A DNA stretch of 64,000 bases from Talinum fruticosum (GCA_021018815.1 JAITYX010000066.1:3508001-3572000), one strand, 5' to 3'. Positions 10,425-20,553 are shown, numbered from the stretch's first letter. A program made the numbers and translations. The notes: a model not told the origin generated them from the sequence alone.

Positions 10425-10838
10425 TTAATCTTGAGAGTTAGAAGAGCCTTGAAGAAATTCTCTTGTTAAAAAATCAGGTAGAGAGTTATTTTCTCCTTTA
10501 ATAAATTCTATATCAAAATCAAAACAGGATAAAATTGCTTGCCAACGAGCAAATATTTGTTTGGAAACAAGATTTTGAACATCTTTGGTAATAATTTCTT
10601 TTGCTGATTTACAATCAATGCGAAGAAGGAATTTTTTATTAAATAAATCATCTTGAAATTTTGAAACGCATAAAACAATTGATAAAACTTCCTTTTTAAT
10701 AGTTGAATAATTTTTTGCGTTAGATTCCAGATTCTCGAATGGTACCTCACTAATTGAGTCTCGTTTGGAAGTTGTAGACATTTTTTGTTTTAATATACCA
10801 CCATATCCTAATTCGGATGCGTCTGTTTCAACTATCAT
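10425..10838 (-). CDS. RNase H domain of the viral polymerase, unit A
   Basis: This 137-codon frame is the RNase H part of the pararetroviral pol, which degrades the RNA strand during reverse transcription. Visible motifs: 'VETDASELGYGGIL' at the start with the first catalytic Asp, 'LLRIDCKSAKEI' with a second acidic residue in the middle, and 'IKGENNSLPDFLTRE' at the end with the last Asp. This is the Caulimoviridae form of the C-terminus. It is separated from the RT frame (11000 onward) by an out-of-frame connection region. No integrase follows; the next frame is the small WW ORF. Confidence 0.85.
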   Translation of the reverse strand: MIVETDASELGYGGILKQKMSTTSKRDSISEVPFENLESNAKNYSTIKKEVLSIVLCVSKFQDDLFNKKFLLRIDCKSAKEIITKDVQNLVSKQIFARWQAILSCFDFDIEFIKGENNSLPDFLTREFLQGSSNSQD

Positions 10839-10999
10839 CTGGATGTGGAATACCTAGACATGGTAAAGATTTAACTTTCTGTTTGAGAAGGCGTACTACT
10901 TGAGTATGTTCATCCGACCATGGTGGTGGGTTTTTGCGTAATCTTTTGTAAAGGGGCTGACAGATTTGCCTTAATTTTGGAAAGAAATCGGCCACATAA

Positions 11000-11816
11000 T
11001 TAAGACATCCTAAAAACCTCTCGTAGTTGAGTTTTATTAATTAATTTATCTGGAAATTTGTCCGCAAATTCAATGGCCCTAGTAATCGGTTTAATAGTTC
11101 CTTGATAAATATCATGTCCTAAAAATCTTATTTTAGTTTGGAATAGTTTGATTTTAGGTGCGTAAACAACTAAACCATTTTTCTTGATTATATGTAAAAA
11201 AGTTTGCAGATGTTTGAAATGTTGTTCAATATTATTTGAATAAACTAGAACATCATCAATATAAACTATTGTAAATTGAGTGTAAGGATTAAAAATATCA
11301 TTCATAATATGTTGAAATTCCGAAGGAGCATTTTTTAAGCCAAAAGGCATTACGTTCCATTCATAATGCCCGAAAGGAACAAGTAAAGGCTGTTTTATAA
11401 CGATCTTGATTAGCTATTTGGACTTGCCAAAAGCCACTTTTCATATCGAATTTTGAAAATATTTTTGCTTCGTAAAGTCTATTGAGTAAATCTCGTTTAT
11501 TAGGAATGGGATACCTAATCCATTGTAAAACTTTATTTAAAGGTTTATAATTAATAACTAGGCGAGGAACTCCTCGTTCCTTTCTCGCTTGATTATTGAC
11601 ATAGAAGGCCGCACGACTCCAAGGAGACTTAGAAGGCCTTATTAAGTTTTTATCTAAAAGTGATTGAATTTCCTTTTTACGGAATTCTAAAAGTTCTTTA
11701 TTCATTTGAATAGGTCGAGCTTTAGTAGGGATTTTATTTTCTGAAAATTCTTTTTCATAAGGAAGCGTGACAACATGCTTTTTCTTTCCCAAAAAGCATT
11801 GGGGAGATCGGAGCAT
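11000..11816 (-). pseudogene. Reverse transcriptase of unit A, frameshifted
   Basis: Two minus-strand frames make up one RT domain. The first (11816-11361) covers the fingers and start of the palm ('FSKFDMKSGFWQVQI' with the first catalytic Asp). The second (11350-11000) carries 'MPFGLKNAPSEFQ' and 'VYIDDVLVYS' with the YIDD active site at about 11250-11265. They are separated by a one-base shift near 11368, which is also present in unit B. A second indel near 11020 (CTCG here, CTG in unit B) ends the frame early in the thumb. The enzyme copies viral pregenomic RNA. Both breaks lie at CTG/CAG-like sites where copies disagree, so decay versus sequence error is open. Confidence 0.85.
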
Positions 11817-13161
11817 ACTTCTTTATGGAAAAGATTTTGTAATTCTTTAATTTTGTTTTGGATAGAAAGATTTTGTAATCTTTCCTCAATTCGTCTATAA
11901 GTAATTTCTTTTGAAGAAAATCAATTTGCTGCTTTTTTCTATTAATAAAATTTATTTGTTTGATTATAGTAGACTCCTGGAGTAAGGATAGATCTTTTGC
12001 ACGAATGGGAGAGATGAATTTGAAAGAAATAATTTTGCCCAAAATTTCCGTATGTATACCAATTTGGTCAACTTTGAAAGGATATATTTGAGTAATAAAA
12101 GGAGTACCTAAAATGACTTCTTGACCTATATCTTTAACAAGGATAAAAGTATTTTTAAAACAATATCCTTGATTACAAATATAAGCATTTGATATCTTGT
12201 ATTTGATTTGTAATGCCATTCCATTAGCACTATGAAGGCGTTCTTTGGTTTTCTCATAATAAATTGATGGAATTAAACCTTCTTTAATACAATTTTGATC
12301 TGCTCCACTATCAAGTAAAGCAATAGTATTGAACTCATAATTTTCATTAATTTTTAGAGTAATATGGATATACCATTTTTGATAATTTATATGGTTAATT
12401 GTTGAGATAAATAGTTGATTAGAAGAACTCGGAGTGTCTTCATTAATAGTTGGACTTTTTGATTTATTTTCTATTATTGACAGTTTTGTTTCTAATTCTA
12501 AGTCTTTAGTTTGAAGTAAACACAAATTTTGATTAATTTCTTTAATCTGTTCTTTAAGATTATTTATTTCCATTTTTAAATCTTGAATATTAACAACCTT
12601 TAAAATATTTGGGGTATCATATTTTTCAAATATTTTATTGATACTTAAACCTGGAGGAGGGGTTTTCAAAAGATCTTCTTTAATTAAAATACCTTTGAGT
12701 TTTTCTAAATATTCTCTTTTTAATTCAGGATCTTGAATTTGTTCAATTAAATCTATTAAAAATTCTTTTTCATTTTTAGTAGCATTAATCATATTAATAC
12801 ATTCATAAATTTTTGGGGACTCATCTCCCGATGAATAATTACTGGAATAATAAAGAAATTCTTTTTCATTAGAAATTTTATTAATATCGGTTGTTTCATG
12901 TTCTTCTTGAGAAATATCTAAAACATTAAGAGTGTTATTTGAACTAGAAGCTTGATTAAGTTTTTCATCTATTCTTTTAATTAATGGGCTATTGGGAATT
13001 TCTAAATTTTTGTTCTTGTTAAATTTAATGAGAGGAGAGGAAATATCATTAAGAAATATTGGTTTCTTTGAATCTCTGTTTAAATCTAAATTTTCCAATT
13101 TTTTGGATAATTGGTCAATATCTTCTTTCTTAGATATTGCCTCAATTTGAGTTGAAACCAT
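11755..13161 (-). CDS. Coiled-coil and aspartic protease region of the polyprotein, unit A
   Basis: 468 codons from ATG at 13161; the frame is open upstream to about 13263, so it may be entered from an upstream frame. Residues 1-90 are Lys/Asn/Ser-rich. A coiled coil lies near residues 190-230 ('LKMEINNLKEQIKEINQNL'). A retropepsin-like protease follows at about 270-390: 'FNTIALLDSGADQNC' with the catalytic DSGA, then 'VILGTPFITQIYPF'. The protease would process the polyprotein. The tail leaves the frame of RT by an indel. Unlike unit C, there is no capsid or CCHC knuckle: the frame passes straight from 'KISNEKEFLYYSS' to the coiled coil. Confidence 0.75.
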   Translation of the reverse strand: MVSTQIEAISKKEDIDQLSKKLENLDLNRDSKKPIFLNDISSPLIKFNKNKNLEIPNSPLIKRIDEKLNQASSSNNTLNVLDISQEEHETTDINKISNEKEFLYYSSNYSSGDESPKIYECINMINATKNEKEFLIDLIEQIQDPELKREYLEKLKGILIKEDLLKTPPPGLSINKIFEKYDTPNILKVVNIQDLKMEINNLKEQIKEINQNLCLLQTKDLELETKLSIIENKSKSPTINEDTPSSSNQLFISTINHINYQKWYIHITLKINENYEFNTIALLDSGADQNCIKEGLIPSIYYEKTKERLHSANGMALQIKYKISNAYICNQGYCFKNTFILVKDIGQEVILGTPFITQIYPFKVDQIGIHTEILGKIISFKFISPIRAKDLSLLQESTIIKQINFINRKKQQIDFLQKKLLIDELRKDYKIFLSKTKLKNYKIFSIKKYAPISPMLFGKEKACCHASL

Positions 13162-13252
13162 ATTGACTTGTTGCGAGACCGTATGTAAAACTTCATTAGT
13201 ATAATTGTTTTGATGATAAATCTTTTTAATGTCATCTAACTCTACTTGAGAG

Positions 13253-13921
13253 TTATCTCGGGTTATTTCTTCCTATTTTGAAAGGAGATGCAGGAATATG
13301 ACCTTGATCCGTAGGGATCAAAATCTCTTGCTTAGGAGGAGTTATTGCTATAACAATTTCTCCATTTTTTAATGTCCATTTTTTACTAAGATCAATATTA
13401 GTATTGATTTCTTTAATACCAAGAGGATCCGGTAATCTATGTTCTTGAGCAAAGATGGACCACCATGTAAAGAATCGGATATTGCATCCTAATCTTTCCA
13501 TTAGTGAATACCATTCTTGCCTAATGAAAGCTTGAGCTTTGAGATCGAAATGAGATAAAAACCATTCTTTTTTATCTCTATTTTCTATGGAATCGAAATC
13601 TTCTCTTAAAAAGTTTTTATTTATTGTAAAAGGTTCTGTAATAACATTAATTGAAGAGTAAGAAGGAGGTTGCATAACTGAATGAGTAGGAGAACCTATT
13701 GATGAACTGGTATCATCAACCGGTTCAACTATTGGTGATTTGTAATAAATTTTTGAGGAAGAGGAAGTTGAATTATCAACTTGATTATCCCTAAGAAAAT
13801 CATAATTAGTAGATCTTGAAGGCATAGAAAAGGAAGATCTAGGAAGATCTCTTTTCTCCGAAAGTTTTGAAGAAAAGGATCTTTCATTAATAGAGTTGAA
13901 TCTTATTAGTATTCTCGCCAT
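13253..13921 (-). CDS. ORF2 of unit A: Ser-rich N-terminus and WW-type C-terminal domain
   Basis: The first ATG is at 13921 ('MARILIRFNSINERS'), inside the end of the movement-protein frame, which stops at 13887 (35 bp overlap). Residues 20-75 are Ser/Thr/Asp-rich and look disordered. The C-terminal part has 'DKKEWFLSHFDLKAQAFI', 'CNIRFFTWWSIFAQEH' and 'KKWTLKNGEIVIAITPP'. I recognise this only as a block that follows the movement protein in plant endogenous pararetroviruses; its function is unknown. In unit C a CCG/CTCG difference at the junction puts the MP frame directly into this frame, so MP and ORF2 may belong to a single polyprotein. Confidence 0.6.
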   Translation of the reverse strand: MARILIRFNSINERSFSSKLSEKRDLPRSSFSMPSRSTNYDFLRDNQVDNSTSSSSKIYYKSPIVEPVDDTSSSIGSPTHSVMQPPSYSSINVITEPFTINKNFLREDFDSIENRDKKEWFLSHFDLKAQAFIRQEWYSLMERLGCNIRFFTWWSIFAQEHRLPDPLGIKEINTNIDLSKKWTLKNGEIVIAITPPKQEILIPTDQGHIPASPFKIGRNNPR

Positions 13922-14714
13922 CGTGCTCTTCAATAACTTGTTGAATATTCTTTTGAGCAATATTTCTAGGAGGCCTAATGTTTTGAATAATAAACTCTTG
14001 GGGAATGGTTATTTCATTCCACTTTAGTAATTTAGGAGTAAAGCTTGAGGTATTTTCTGATTCAATCTTTAATAATATTGTTTCATCCAAAGATGGCTTT
14101 AATAAACATTTTGGGTTCAAATGAGAAGATAAAAGCTTGAAATAAACTCTATAAGTAATAGCAAAATTTCTTGATAATTCTCTAAATAATACTTTTGAAT
14201 TACTTTGCATATGAATATCTAAAATTAAGGTGTCCATGATCCAGGGATCATTCAGATCTACTGAAAAGTTTGGACAACCATTGAAATATATTGGACCATT
14301 ACAAGTATTAGTTTGAATCATAGCTAATAAAGAGTCTTGATATCTAATTAATCTATTGTCTCTAAGTGCCATAAAGATAGGACAATCTAATCCTAGTCTT
14401 GTTAATGGCTTGAGTGCTATTTGAATCATACCAAAATGAATATATCTATATTTCTCTTTATATTTATTAATAGAAATATTAGATAATAACTTGATAGTTT
14501 GAAACTCTTCATCTAAGCTGAAGGTTTCTTCGTGATCTTTAATAGAGAAAGCAATGTTGAAATCAAACTTTCCTATTTGATAAATAGTTTCTATCTTTTG
14601 TTTTGGAATAGACCAATTTGAGAAATCAACTTGGCAGCTAACTTCTCTGCTATTGACTACATTAGTACTCTTGCTAGTTCCTAAACCTAGATGATCTCGT
14701 AACCAAGAGGCCAT
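13887..14714 (-). CDS. Movement protein (30K superfamily) of unit A
   Basis: 275 codons from the ATG at 14714 ('MASWLRDHLGLG'); an upstream in-frame GTG at 14717 is less likely. The central part, about residues 85-190, has the 30K movement-protein pattern: 'YRYIHFGMIQIALKPL', 'FMALRDNRLIRYQDSL' and 'FSVDLNDPWIMDTLILDI', ending with a 'NFAITYRVYFKLLS' strand. Such proteins modify plasmodesmata for cell-to-cell spread. Their presence separates plant pararetroviruses from LTR retrotransposons. It is the first ORF after the primer site and leader, and the frame is fully open here and in unit B. Confidence 0.85.
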   Translation of the reverse strand: MASWLRDHLGLGTSKSTNVVNSREVSCQVDFSNWSIPKQKIETIYQIGKFDFNIAFSIKDHEETFSLDEEFQTIKLLSNISINKYKEKYRYIHFGMIQIALKPLTRLGLDCPIFMALRDNRLIRYQDSLLAMIQTNTCNGPIYFNGCPNFSVDLNDPWIMDTLILDIHMQSNSKVLFRELSRNFAITYRVYFKLLSSHLNPKCLLKPSLDETILLKIESENTSSFTPKLLKWNEITIPQEFIIQNIRPPRNIAQKNIQQVIEEHDGENTNKIQLY

Positions 14715-14878
14715 CACAGCTTAAGCTTGACTACTTTGTCGCTAATTACGCACACACACTACCGGGACCACCGGACCACCCTCTACCGGGACCACCTTAC
14801 ACGGCTGACCAACGGATAACATGGGGCTGACCAACGGCCGACCAACGCTAGGCCTTACGGTGCAACAACAAAATAGAC
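14715..14878 (-). other. Leader between primer site and MP start, unit A, with GC-rich tandem motifs
   Basis: On the plus strand 'ctaccgggaccacc' occurs twice, with an extra 'ggaccacc' between, and 'ctgaccaacg' or 'ccgaccaacg' occurs three times. The same block is in the leaders of units B (20389-20553) and C (26325-26490). It is strikingly GC-rich compared with the AT-rich viral genes. A structured RNA element is possible but not shown. Confidence 0.6.
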
Positions 14879-14897
14879 AAACCTGGCTCCGATACCA
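14879..14897 (-). promoter_or_regulatory. Primer binding site (tRNA-iMet type), unit A
   Basis: Minus-strand 'TGGTATCGGAGCCAGGTTT' differs at one base from the expected complement of the plant initiator tRNA-Met 3' end. It lies about 12 bp downstream of the QTR and 165 bp upstream of the MP start, the usual position for minus-strand DNA priming. Confidence 0.85.
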
Positions 14898-14908
14898 ATT
14901 AGGGACAG

Positions 14909-15552
14909 GACCGGACTAGAGCTTGGGGACGAAGCTCGGGATACTGTTTGTGGTGGAGTAGCAGGGGAGATAGGAGGACAAATTATTTTAACAAATTGAA
15001 CTTTCTAAAACAAAAGATTGAAATCAGGAAATTGAAAATAAACGAAAGTAATTGAAATAGAGAAGATAGAATTGAATCAAAACTTACTTTGATTGATAAT
15101 GAAAATTGATACAAAGATTTGGATAGTGCTCTCCGAGAGAGGTTGGATACAATGAGTGTTTTGGGAGTAGGGATAGAAGGCAAGTGTTTGCTTGTGTGAG
15201 TGAGCAAGTGGTTTTTTTCCGATGCCTCCCTAATGAGAAGTGAATACATATTTATAATAAAACAAAATGAATAATCGTCGCACACTTGGACTGGTTGAGA
15301 GTCTTGACTGGAATGGAATCTTGATCTTCAAAAATCTTCCGACAATGTTGAATTATTGGAACAGTCTTGATTAGACAAAAGTATGAGTAGTGTTTGAATA
15401 GTAAAATCCATTATGAAAAGTCACATGGATTTTTACTATTGTTATTGACAAATCCTTGCATAATTGCTGCTTTTGACAAAATGGCACTCGCGTCCATTAA
15501 TCCAAAACAAACTTGTCTTCTTGAAATAGTGTCCCTGAATAGTAAGTGAATA
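14909..15552 (-). repeat. Quasi-terminal repeat copy 2, between units A and B
   Basis: About 644 bp, almost identical to the other three copies. It serves as 3' end of unit B and 5' end of unit A. TATA-like box at 15249-15256. Confidence 0.85.
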
Positions 15553-15682
15553 GTAACATCCACTTCCTTCCCGGGGCATTTTGAGAGGTGAAATGAGAAA
15601 TTTCACCGAAGCAAAATATCGAATACCTGCACAAAAACGTTAGTTATAAAAAGTTTTTTTTTTTTTGAATCTCCTTTACGAA

Positions 15683-16057
15683 TTATATATCGTAAGGATC
15701 TTGAGCACATGGCCCATCAAAAGGGTCATAATCGGATTGAATTTCCTCATCAGAACCAATACTTGGTTCCTTAAGAAGTAATTGCTGATGTTGTTTTTTG
15801 AGTAACATAATCTCTTTCTTGAGTAGTTGAATTTCTTCTTCTTGAATTTTTCTTTTCCTTTCGACGTTGTCTCTTTCTTCCGTGGAGTAGGTGGTGCTTG
15901 GTTGAGTAGGTGGGGCTGTCTTTATTCCTAAAGCGACTTTGAAATTGAAGCGTTCCCACCATTTGGTCTTGAATTCACGAACTAATGAATAGGATGTCTG
16001 AGGTTTGTAATGCTTGGATAATTGAGAATGACAAACAAAGGATCCATGGGAATCCAT
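15683..16057 (-). CDS. Small 3' ORF of unit B: WW motif and coiled coil in one frame
   Basis: 124 codons from ATG at 16057. Order: 'MDSHGSFVCHSQLS', 'REFKTKWWERFNF' (residues 27-39), proline-rich linker, basic coiled coil 'KKEIMLLKKQHQQLLL' and an acidic C-terminus 'SDEEIQSDYDPFDG'. This is the most complete version of the ORF; units A and C have a frameshift in the linker or coil. It follows RNase H and precedes the polypurine tract. No family recognised; the basic coiled coil with acidic tail suggests a small multimerising protein, which is inference. Confidence 0.55.
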   Translation of the reverse strand: MDSHGSFVCHSQLSKHYKPQTSYSLVREFKTKWWERFNFKVALGIKTAPPTQPSTTYSTEERDNVERKRKIQEEEIQLLKKEIMLLKKQHQQLLLKEPSIGSDEEIQSDYDPFDGPCAQDPYDI

Positions 16058-16097
16058 ATTTTATACGGGAAAAGGTGTGAAAATGGAATTGGCAAAA

Positions 16098-16511
16098 TTA
16101 ATCTTGAGAGTTAGAAGAGCCTTGAAGAAATTCTCTTGTTAAAAAATCAGGTAGAGAGTTATTTTCTCCTTTAATAAATTCTATATCAAAATCAAAACAG
16201 GATAAAATTGCTTGCCAACGAGCAAATATTTGTTTGGAAACAAGATTTTGAACATCTTTGGTAATAATTTCTTTTGCTGATTTACAATCAATGCGAAGAA
16301 GGAATTTTTTATTAAATAAATCATCTTGAAATTTTGAAACGCATAAAACAATTGATAAAACTTCCTTTTTAATAGTTGAATAATTTTTTTGCGTTAGATT
16401 CCGATTCTCGAATGGTACCTCACTAATTGAGTCTCGTTTGGAAGTTGTAGACATTTTTTGTTTTAATATACCACCATATCCTAATTCGGATGCGTCTGTT
16501 TCAACTATCAT
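16098..16511 (-). CDS. RNase H domain, unit B
   Basis: 137 codons, nearly identical to the unit A copy. Motifs are 'VETDASELGYGGIL', 'LLRIDCKSAKEI' and 'IKGENNSLPDFLTRE', so the acidic catalytic residues are kept. A local compensated indel pair changes a few residues near codon 37 ('NRNLTQKNYST' against 'NLESNAKNYST' in unit A). It acts with the upstream RT during genome replication. Confidence 0.85.
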   Translation of the reverse strand: MIVETDASELGYGGILKQKMSTTSKRDSISEVPFENRNLTQKNYSTIKKEVLSIVLCVSKFQDDLFNKKFLLRIDCKSAKEIITKDVQNLVSKQIFARWQAILSCFDFDIEFIKGENNSLPDFLTREFLQGSSNSQD

Positions 16512-16568
16512 CTGGATGTGGAATACCTAGACATGGTAAAGATTTAACTTTCTGTTTGAGAAGGCGTA

Positions 16569-17488
16569 CTACTTGAGTATGTTCATCCGACCATGGTGGT
16601 GGGTTTTTGCGTAATCTTTTGTAAAGGGGCCGACGATTTGCCTTAATTTTGGAAAGAAATCGGCCACATAATTAAGACATCCTAAAAACCTCTGTAGTTG
16701 AGTTTTATTAATTAATTTATCCGGAAATTTGTCCGCAAATTCAATGGCCCTAGTAATCGGTTTAATAGTTCCTTGATAAATATCATGTCCTAAAAATCTT
16801 ATTTTAGTTTGGAATAGTTTGATTTTAGGTGCAGAAACAACTAAACCATTTTTCTTGATTATATGTAAAAAGTTTGCGAGATGTTTGAAATGTTGTTCAA
16901 TATTATTTGAATAAACTAGAACATCATCAATATAAACTATTGTAAATTGAGTGTAAGGATTAAAAATATCATTCATAATATGTTGAAATTCCGAAGGAGC
17001 ATTTTTTAAGCCAAAAGGCATTACGTTCCATTCATAATGCCCGAAAGGAACAAGTAAAGGCTGTTTTATAACGATCTTGATTAGCTATTTGGACTTGCCA
17101 AAAGCCACTTTTCATATCGAATTTTGAAAATATTTTTGCTTCGTAAAGTCTATTGAGTAAATCTCGTTTATTAGGAATGGGATACCTAATCCATTGTAAA
17201 ACTTTATTTAAAGGTTTATAATTAATAACTAGGCGAGGAACTCCTCGTTCCTTTTCTCGCTTGATTATTGACATAGAAGGCCGCACAGCTCCAAGGAGAC
17301 TTAGAAGGCCTTATTAAGTTTTTATCTAAAAGTGATTGAATTTCCTTTTTACGGAATTCTAAAAGTTCTTTATTCATTTGAATAGGTCGAGCTTTAGTAG
17401 GGATTTTATTTTCTGAAAATTCTTTTTCATAAGGAAGCGTGACAACATGCCTTTTTCTTTCCCAAAAGCATTGGGGAGATCGGAGCAT
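16569..17488 (-). pseudogene. Reverse transcriptase of unit B, frameshifted
   Basis: Three frames tile one RT domain: 17488-17222 (entry and fingers, 'KNLIRPSKSPWSCAAFYV'), 17286-17032 ('FSKFDMKSGFWQVQI') and 17021-16569 ('MPFGLKNAPSEFQ', 'VYIDDVLVYS', and a thumb that continues to 'RFLGCLNYVADFFPKL'). The break near 17048 is shared with unit A. The break near 17250 is unique to B, while B keeps the thumb that is broken in A. Thus the two tandem copies are broken at different places, mostly at CTG/CAG-like sites or homopolymers. Confidence 0.85.
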
Positions 17489-18909
17489 ACTTCTTTATGG
17501 AAAAGATTTTGTAATTCTTTAATTTTGTTTTGGATAGAAAGATTTTGTAATCTTTCCTCAATTCGTCTATAAGTAATTTCTTTTTGAAGAAAATCAATTT
17601 GCTGCTTTTTTCTATTAATAAAATTTATTTGTTTGATTATAGTAGACTCCTGGAGTAAGGATAGATCTTTTGCACGAATGGGAGAGATGAATTTGAAAGA
17701 AATAATTTTGCCCAAAATTTCCGTATGTATACCAATTTGGTCAACTTTGAAAGGATATATTTGAGTAATAAAAGGAGTACCTAAAATGACTTCTTGACCT
17801 ATATCTTTAACAAGGATAAAAGTATTTTTAAAACAATATCCTTGATTACAAATATAAGCATTTGATATCTTGTATTTGATTTGTAATGCCATTCCATTAG
17901 CACTATGAAGGCGTTCTTTGGTTTTCTCATAATAAATTGATGGAATTAAACCTTCTTTAATACAATTTTGATCTGCTCTACTATCAAGTAAAGCAATAGT
18001 ATTGAACTCATAATTTTCATTAATTTTTAGAGTAATATGGATATACCATTTTTGATAATTTATATGGTTAATTGTTGAGATAAATAGTTGATTAGAAGAA
18101 CTCGGAGTGTCTTCATTAATAGTTGGACTTTTTGATTTATTTTCTATTATTGACAGTTTTGTTTCTAATTCTAAGTCTTTAGTTTGAAGTAAACACAAAT
18201 TTTGATTAATTTCTTTAATCTGTTCTTTAAGATTATTTATTTCCATTTTTAAATCTTGAATATTAACAACCTTTAAAATATTTGGGGTATCATATTTTTC
18301 AAATATTTTATTGATACTTAAACCTGGAGGAGGGGTTTTCAAAAGATCTTCTTTAATTAAAATACCTTTGAGTTTTTCTAAATATTCTCTTTTTAATTCA
18401 GGATCTTGAATTTGTTCAATTAAATCTATTAAAAATTCTTTTTCATTTTTAGTAGCATTAATCATATTAATACATTCATAAATTTTTGGGGACTCATCTC
18501 CCGATGAATAATTACTGGAATAATAAAGAAATTCTTTTTCATTAGAAATTTTATTAATATCGCTTGTTTCATGTTCTTCTTGAGAAATATCTAAAACATT
18601 AAGAGTGTTATTTGAACTAGAAGCTTGATTAAGTTTTTCATCTATTCTTTTAATTAATGGGCTATTGGGAATTTCTAAATTTTTGTTCTTGTTAAATTTA
18701 ATGAGAGGAGAGGAAATATCATTAAGAAATATTGGTTTCTTTGAATCTCTGTTTAAATCTAAATTTTCCAATTTTTTGGATAATTGGTCAATATCTTCTT
18801 TCTTAGATATTGCCTCAATTTGAGTTGAAACCATATTGACTTGTTGCGAGACTCGTATGTAAAACTTCATTAGTATAATTGTTTTGATGATAAATCTTTT
18901 TAATGTCAT
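17488..18909 (-). CDS. Coiled-coil and aspartic protease region, unit B
   Basis: Nearly identical to the unit A frame; the open frame spans 18909-17374, with the comparable ATG at 18832. The coiled coil 'LKMEINNLKEQIKEINQNL' and the protease fold region are present. The active-site motif reads 'LLDSRADQNC', whereas units A and C have DSGA: a Gly to Arg change next to the catalytic Asp. If real, this should inactivate the protease. The C-terminus runs on into the region before RT. The capsid/CCHC block of unit C is absent, as in unit A. Confidence 0.75.
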
Positions 18910-19001
18910 CTAACTCTACTTGAGAGTTATCTCGGGTTATTTCTTCCTATTTTGAAAGGAGATGCGAGAATATGACCTTGATCCGTAGGGATCAAAATCT
19001 C

Positions 19002-19595
19002 TTACTTAGGAGGAGTTATTGCTATAACAATTTCTCCATTTTTTAATGTCCATTTTTTACTAAGATCAATATTAGTATTGATTTCTTTAATACCAAGAGG
19101 ATCCGGTAATCTATGTTCTTGAGCAAAGATGGACCACCATGTAAAGAATCGGATATTGCATCCTAATCTTTCCATTAGTGAATACCATTCTTGCCTAATG
19201 AAAGCTTGAGCTTTGAGATCGAAATGAGATAAAAACCATTCTTTTTTATCTCTATTTTCTATGGAATCGAAATCTTCTCTTAAAAAGTTTTTATTTATTG
19301 TAAAAGGTTCTGTAATAACATTAATTGAAGAGTAAGAAGGAGGTTGCATAACTGAATGAGTAGGAGAACCTATTGATGAACTGGTATCATCAACCGGTTC
19401 AGCTATTGGTGATTTGTAATAAATTTTTGAGGAAGAGGAAGTTGAATTATCAACTTGATTATCCCTAAGAAAATCATAATTAGTAGATCTTGAAGGCATA
19501 GAAAAGGAAGATCTAGGAAGATCTCTTTTCTCCGAAAGTTTTGAAGAAAAGGATCTTTCATTAATAGAGTTGAATCTTATTAGTATTCTCGCCAT
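19002..19595 (-). CDS. ORF2 of unit B (Ser-rich, WW-type), early stop
   Basis: ATG at about 19595 corresponds to 13921 in unit A. The frame has the same 'CNIRFFTWWSIFAQEH' block but stops at 19002 after 'IVIAITPPK', because the codon corresponding to the Gln after this Lys in unit A is a stop here (single-base change). Function unknown. It overlaps the end of the movement protein frame. Confidence 0.6.
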   Translation of the reverse strand: MARILIRFNSINERSFSSKLSEKRDLPRSSFSMPSRSTNYDFLRDNQVDNSTSSSSKIYYKSPIAEPVDDTSSSIGSPTHSVMQPPSYSSINVITEPFTINKNFLREDFDSIENRDKKEWFLSHFDLKAQAFIRQEWYSLMERLGCNIRFFTWWSIFAQEHRLPDPLGIKEINTNIDLSKKWTLKNGEIVIAITPPK

Positions 19596-20388
19596 CGTGC
19601 TCTTCAATAACTTGTTGAATATTCTTTTGAGCAATATTTCTAGGAGGCCTAATGTTTTGAATAATAAACTCTTGGGGAATGGTTATTTCATTCCACTTTA
19701 GTAATTTAGGAGTAAAGCTTGAGGTATTTTCTGATTCAATCTTTAATAATATTGTTTCATCCAAAGATGGCTTTAATAAACATTTTGGGTTCAAATGAGA
19801 AGATAAAAGCTTGAAATAAACTCTATAAGTAATAGCAAAATTTCTTGATAATTCTCTAAATAATACTTTTGAATTACTTTGCATATGAATATCTAAAATT
19901 AAGGTGTCCATGATCCAGGGATCATTCAGATCTACCGAAAAGTTTGGACAACCATTGAAATATATTGGACCATTACAAGTATTAGTTTGAATCATAGCTA
20001 ATAAAGAGTCTTGATATCTAATTAATCTATTGTCTCTAAGTGCCATAAAGATAGGACAATCTAATCCTAGTCTTGTTAATGGCTTGAGTGCTATTTGAAT
20101 CATACCAAAATGAATATATCTATATTTCTCTTTATATTTATTAATAGAAATATTAGATAATAACTTGATAGTTTGAAACTCTTCATCTAAGCTGAAGGTT
20201 TCTTCGTGATCTTTAATAGAGAAAGCAATGTTGAAATCAAACTTTCCTATTTGATAAATAGTTTCTATCTTTTGTTTTGGAATAGACCAATTTGAGAAAT
20301 CAACTTGGCAGCTAACTTCTCTGCTATTGACTACATTAGTACTCTTGCTAGTTCCTAAACCTAGATGATCTCGTAACCAAGAGGCCAT
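19561..20388 (-). CDS. Movement protein of unit B
   Basis: 275 codons from ATG at 20388; identical in protein sequence to the unit A movement protein over its full length as read here. Same 30K-family motifs ('YRYIHFGMIQIALKPL', 'FSVDLNDPWIMDTLILDI'). Preceded by the GC-rich leader and the primer site. Confidence 0.85.
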   Translation of the reverse strand: MASWLRDHLGLGTSKSTNVVNSREVSCQVDFSNWSIPKQKIETIYQIGKFDFNIAFSIKDHEETFSLDEEFQTIKLLSNISINKYKEKYRYIHFGMIQIALKPLTRLGLDCPIFMALRDNRLIRYQDSLLAMIQTNTCNGPIYFNGCPNFSVDLNDPWIMDTLILDIHMQSNSKVLFRELSRNFAITYRVYFKLLSSHLNPKCLLKPSLDETILLKIESENTSSFTPKLLKWNEITIPQEFIIQNIRPPRNIAQKNIQQVIEEHDGENTNKIQLY

Positions 20389-20553
20389 CACAGCTTAAGC
20401 TTGACTACTTTGTCGCTAATTACGCACACACACTACCGGGACCACCGGGACCACCCTCTACCGGGACCACCTTACACGGCTGACCAACGGATAACATGGG
20501 GCTGACCAACGGCTGACCAACGCTAGGCCTTACGGTGCAACAACAAAATAGAC

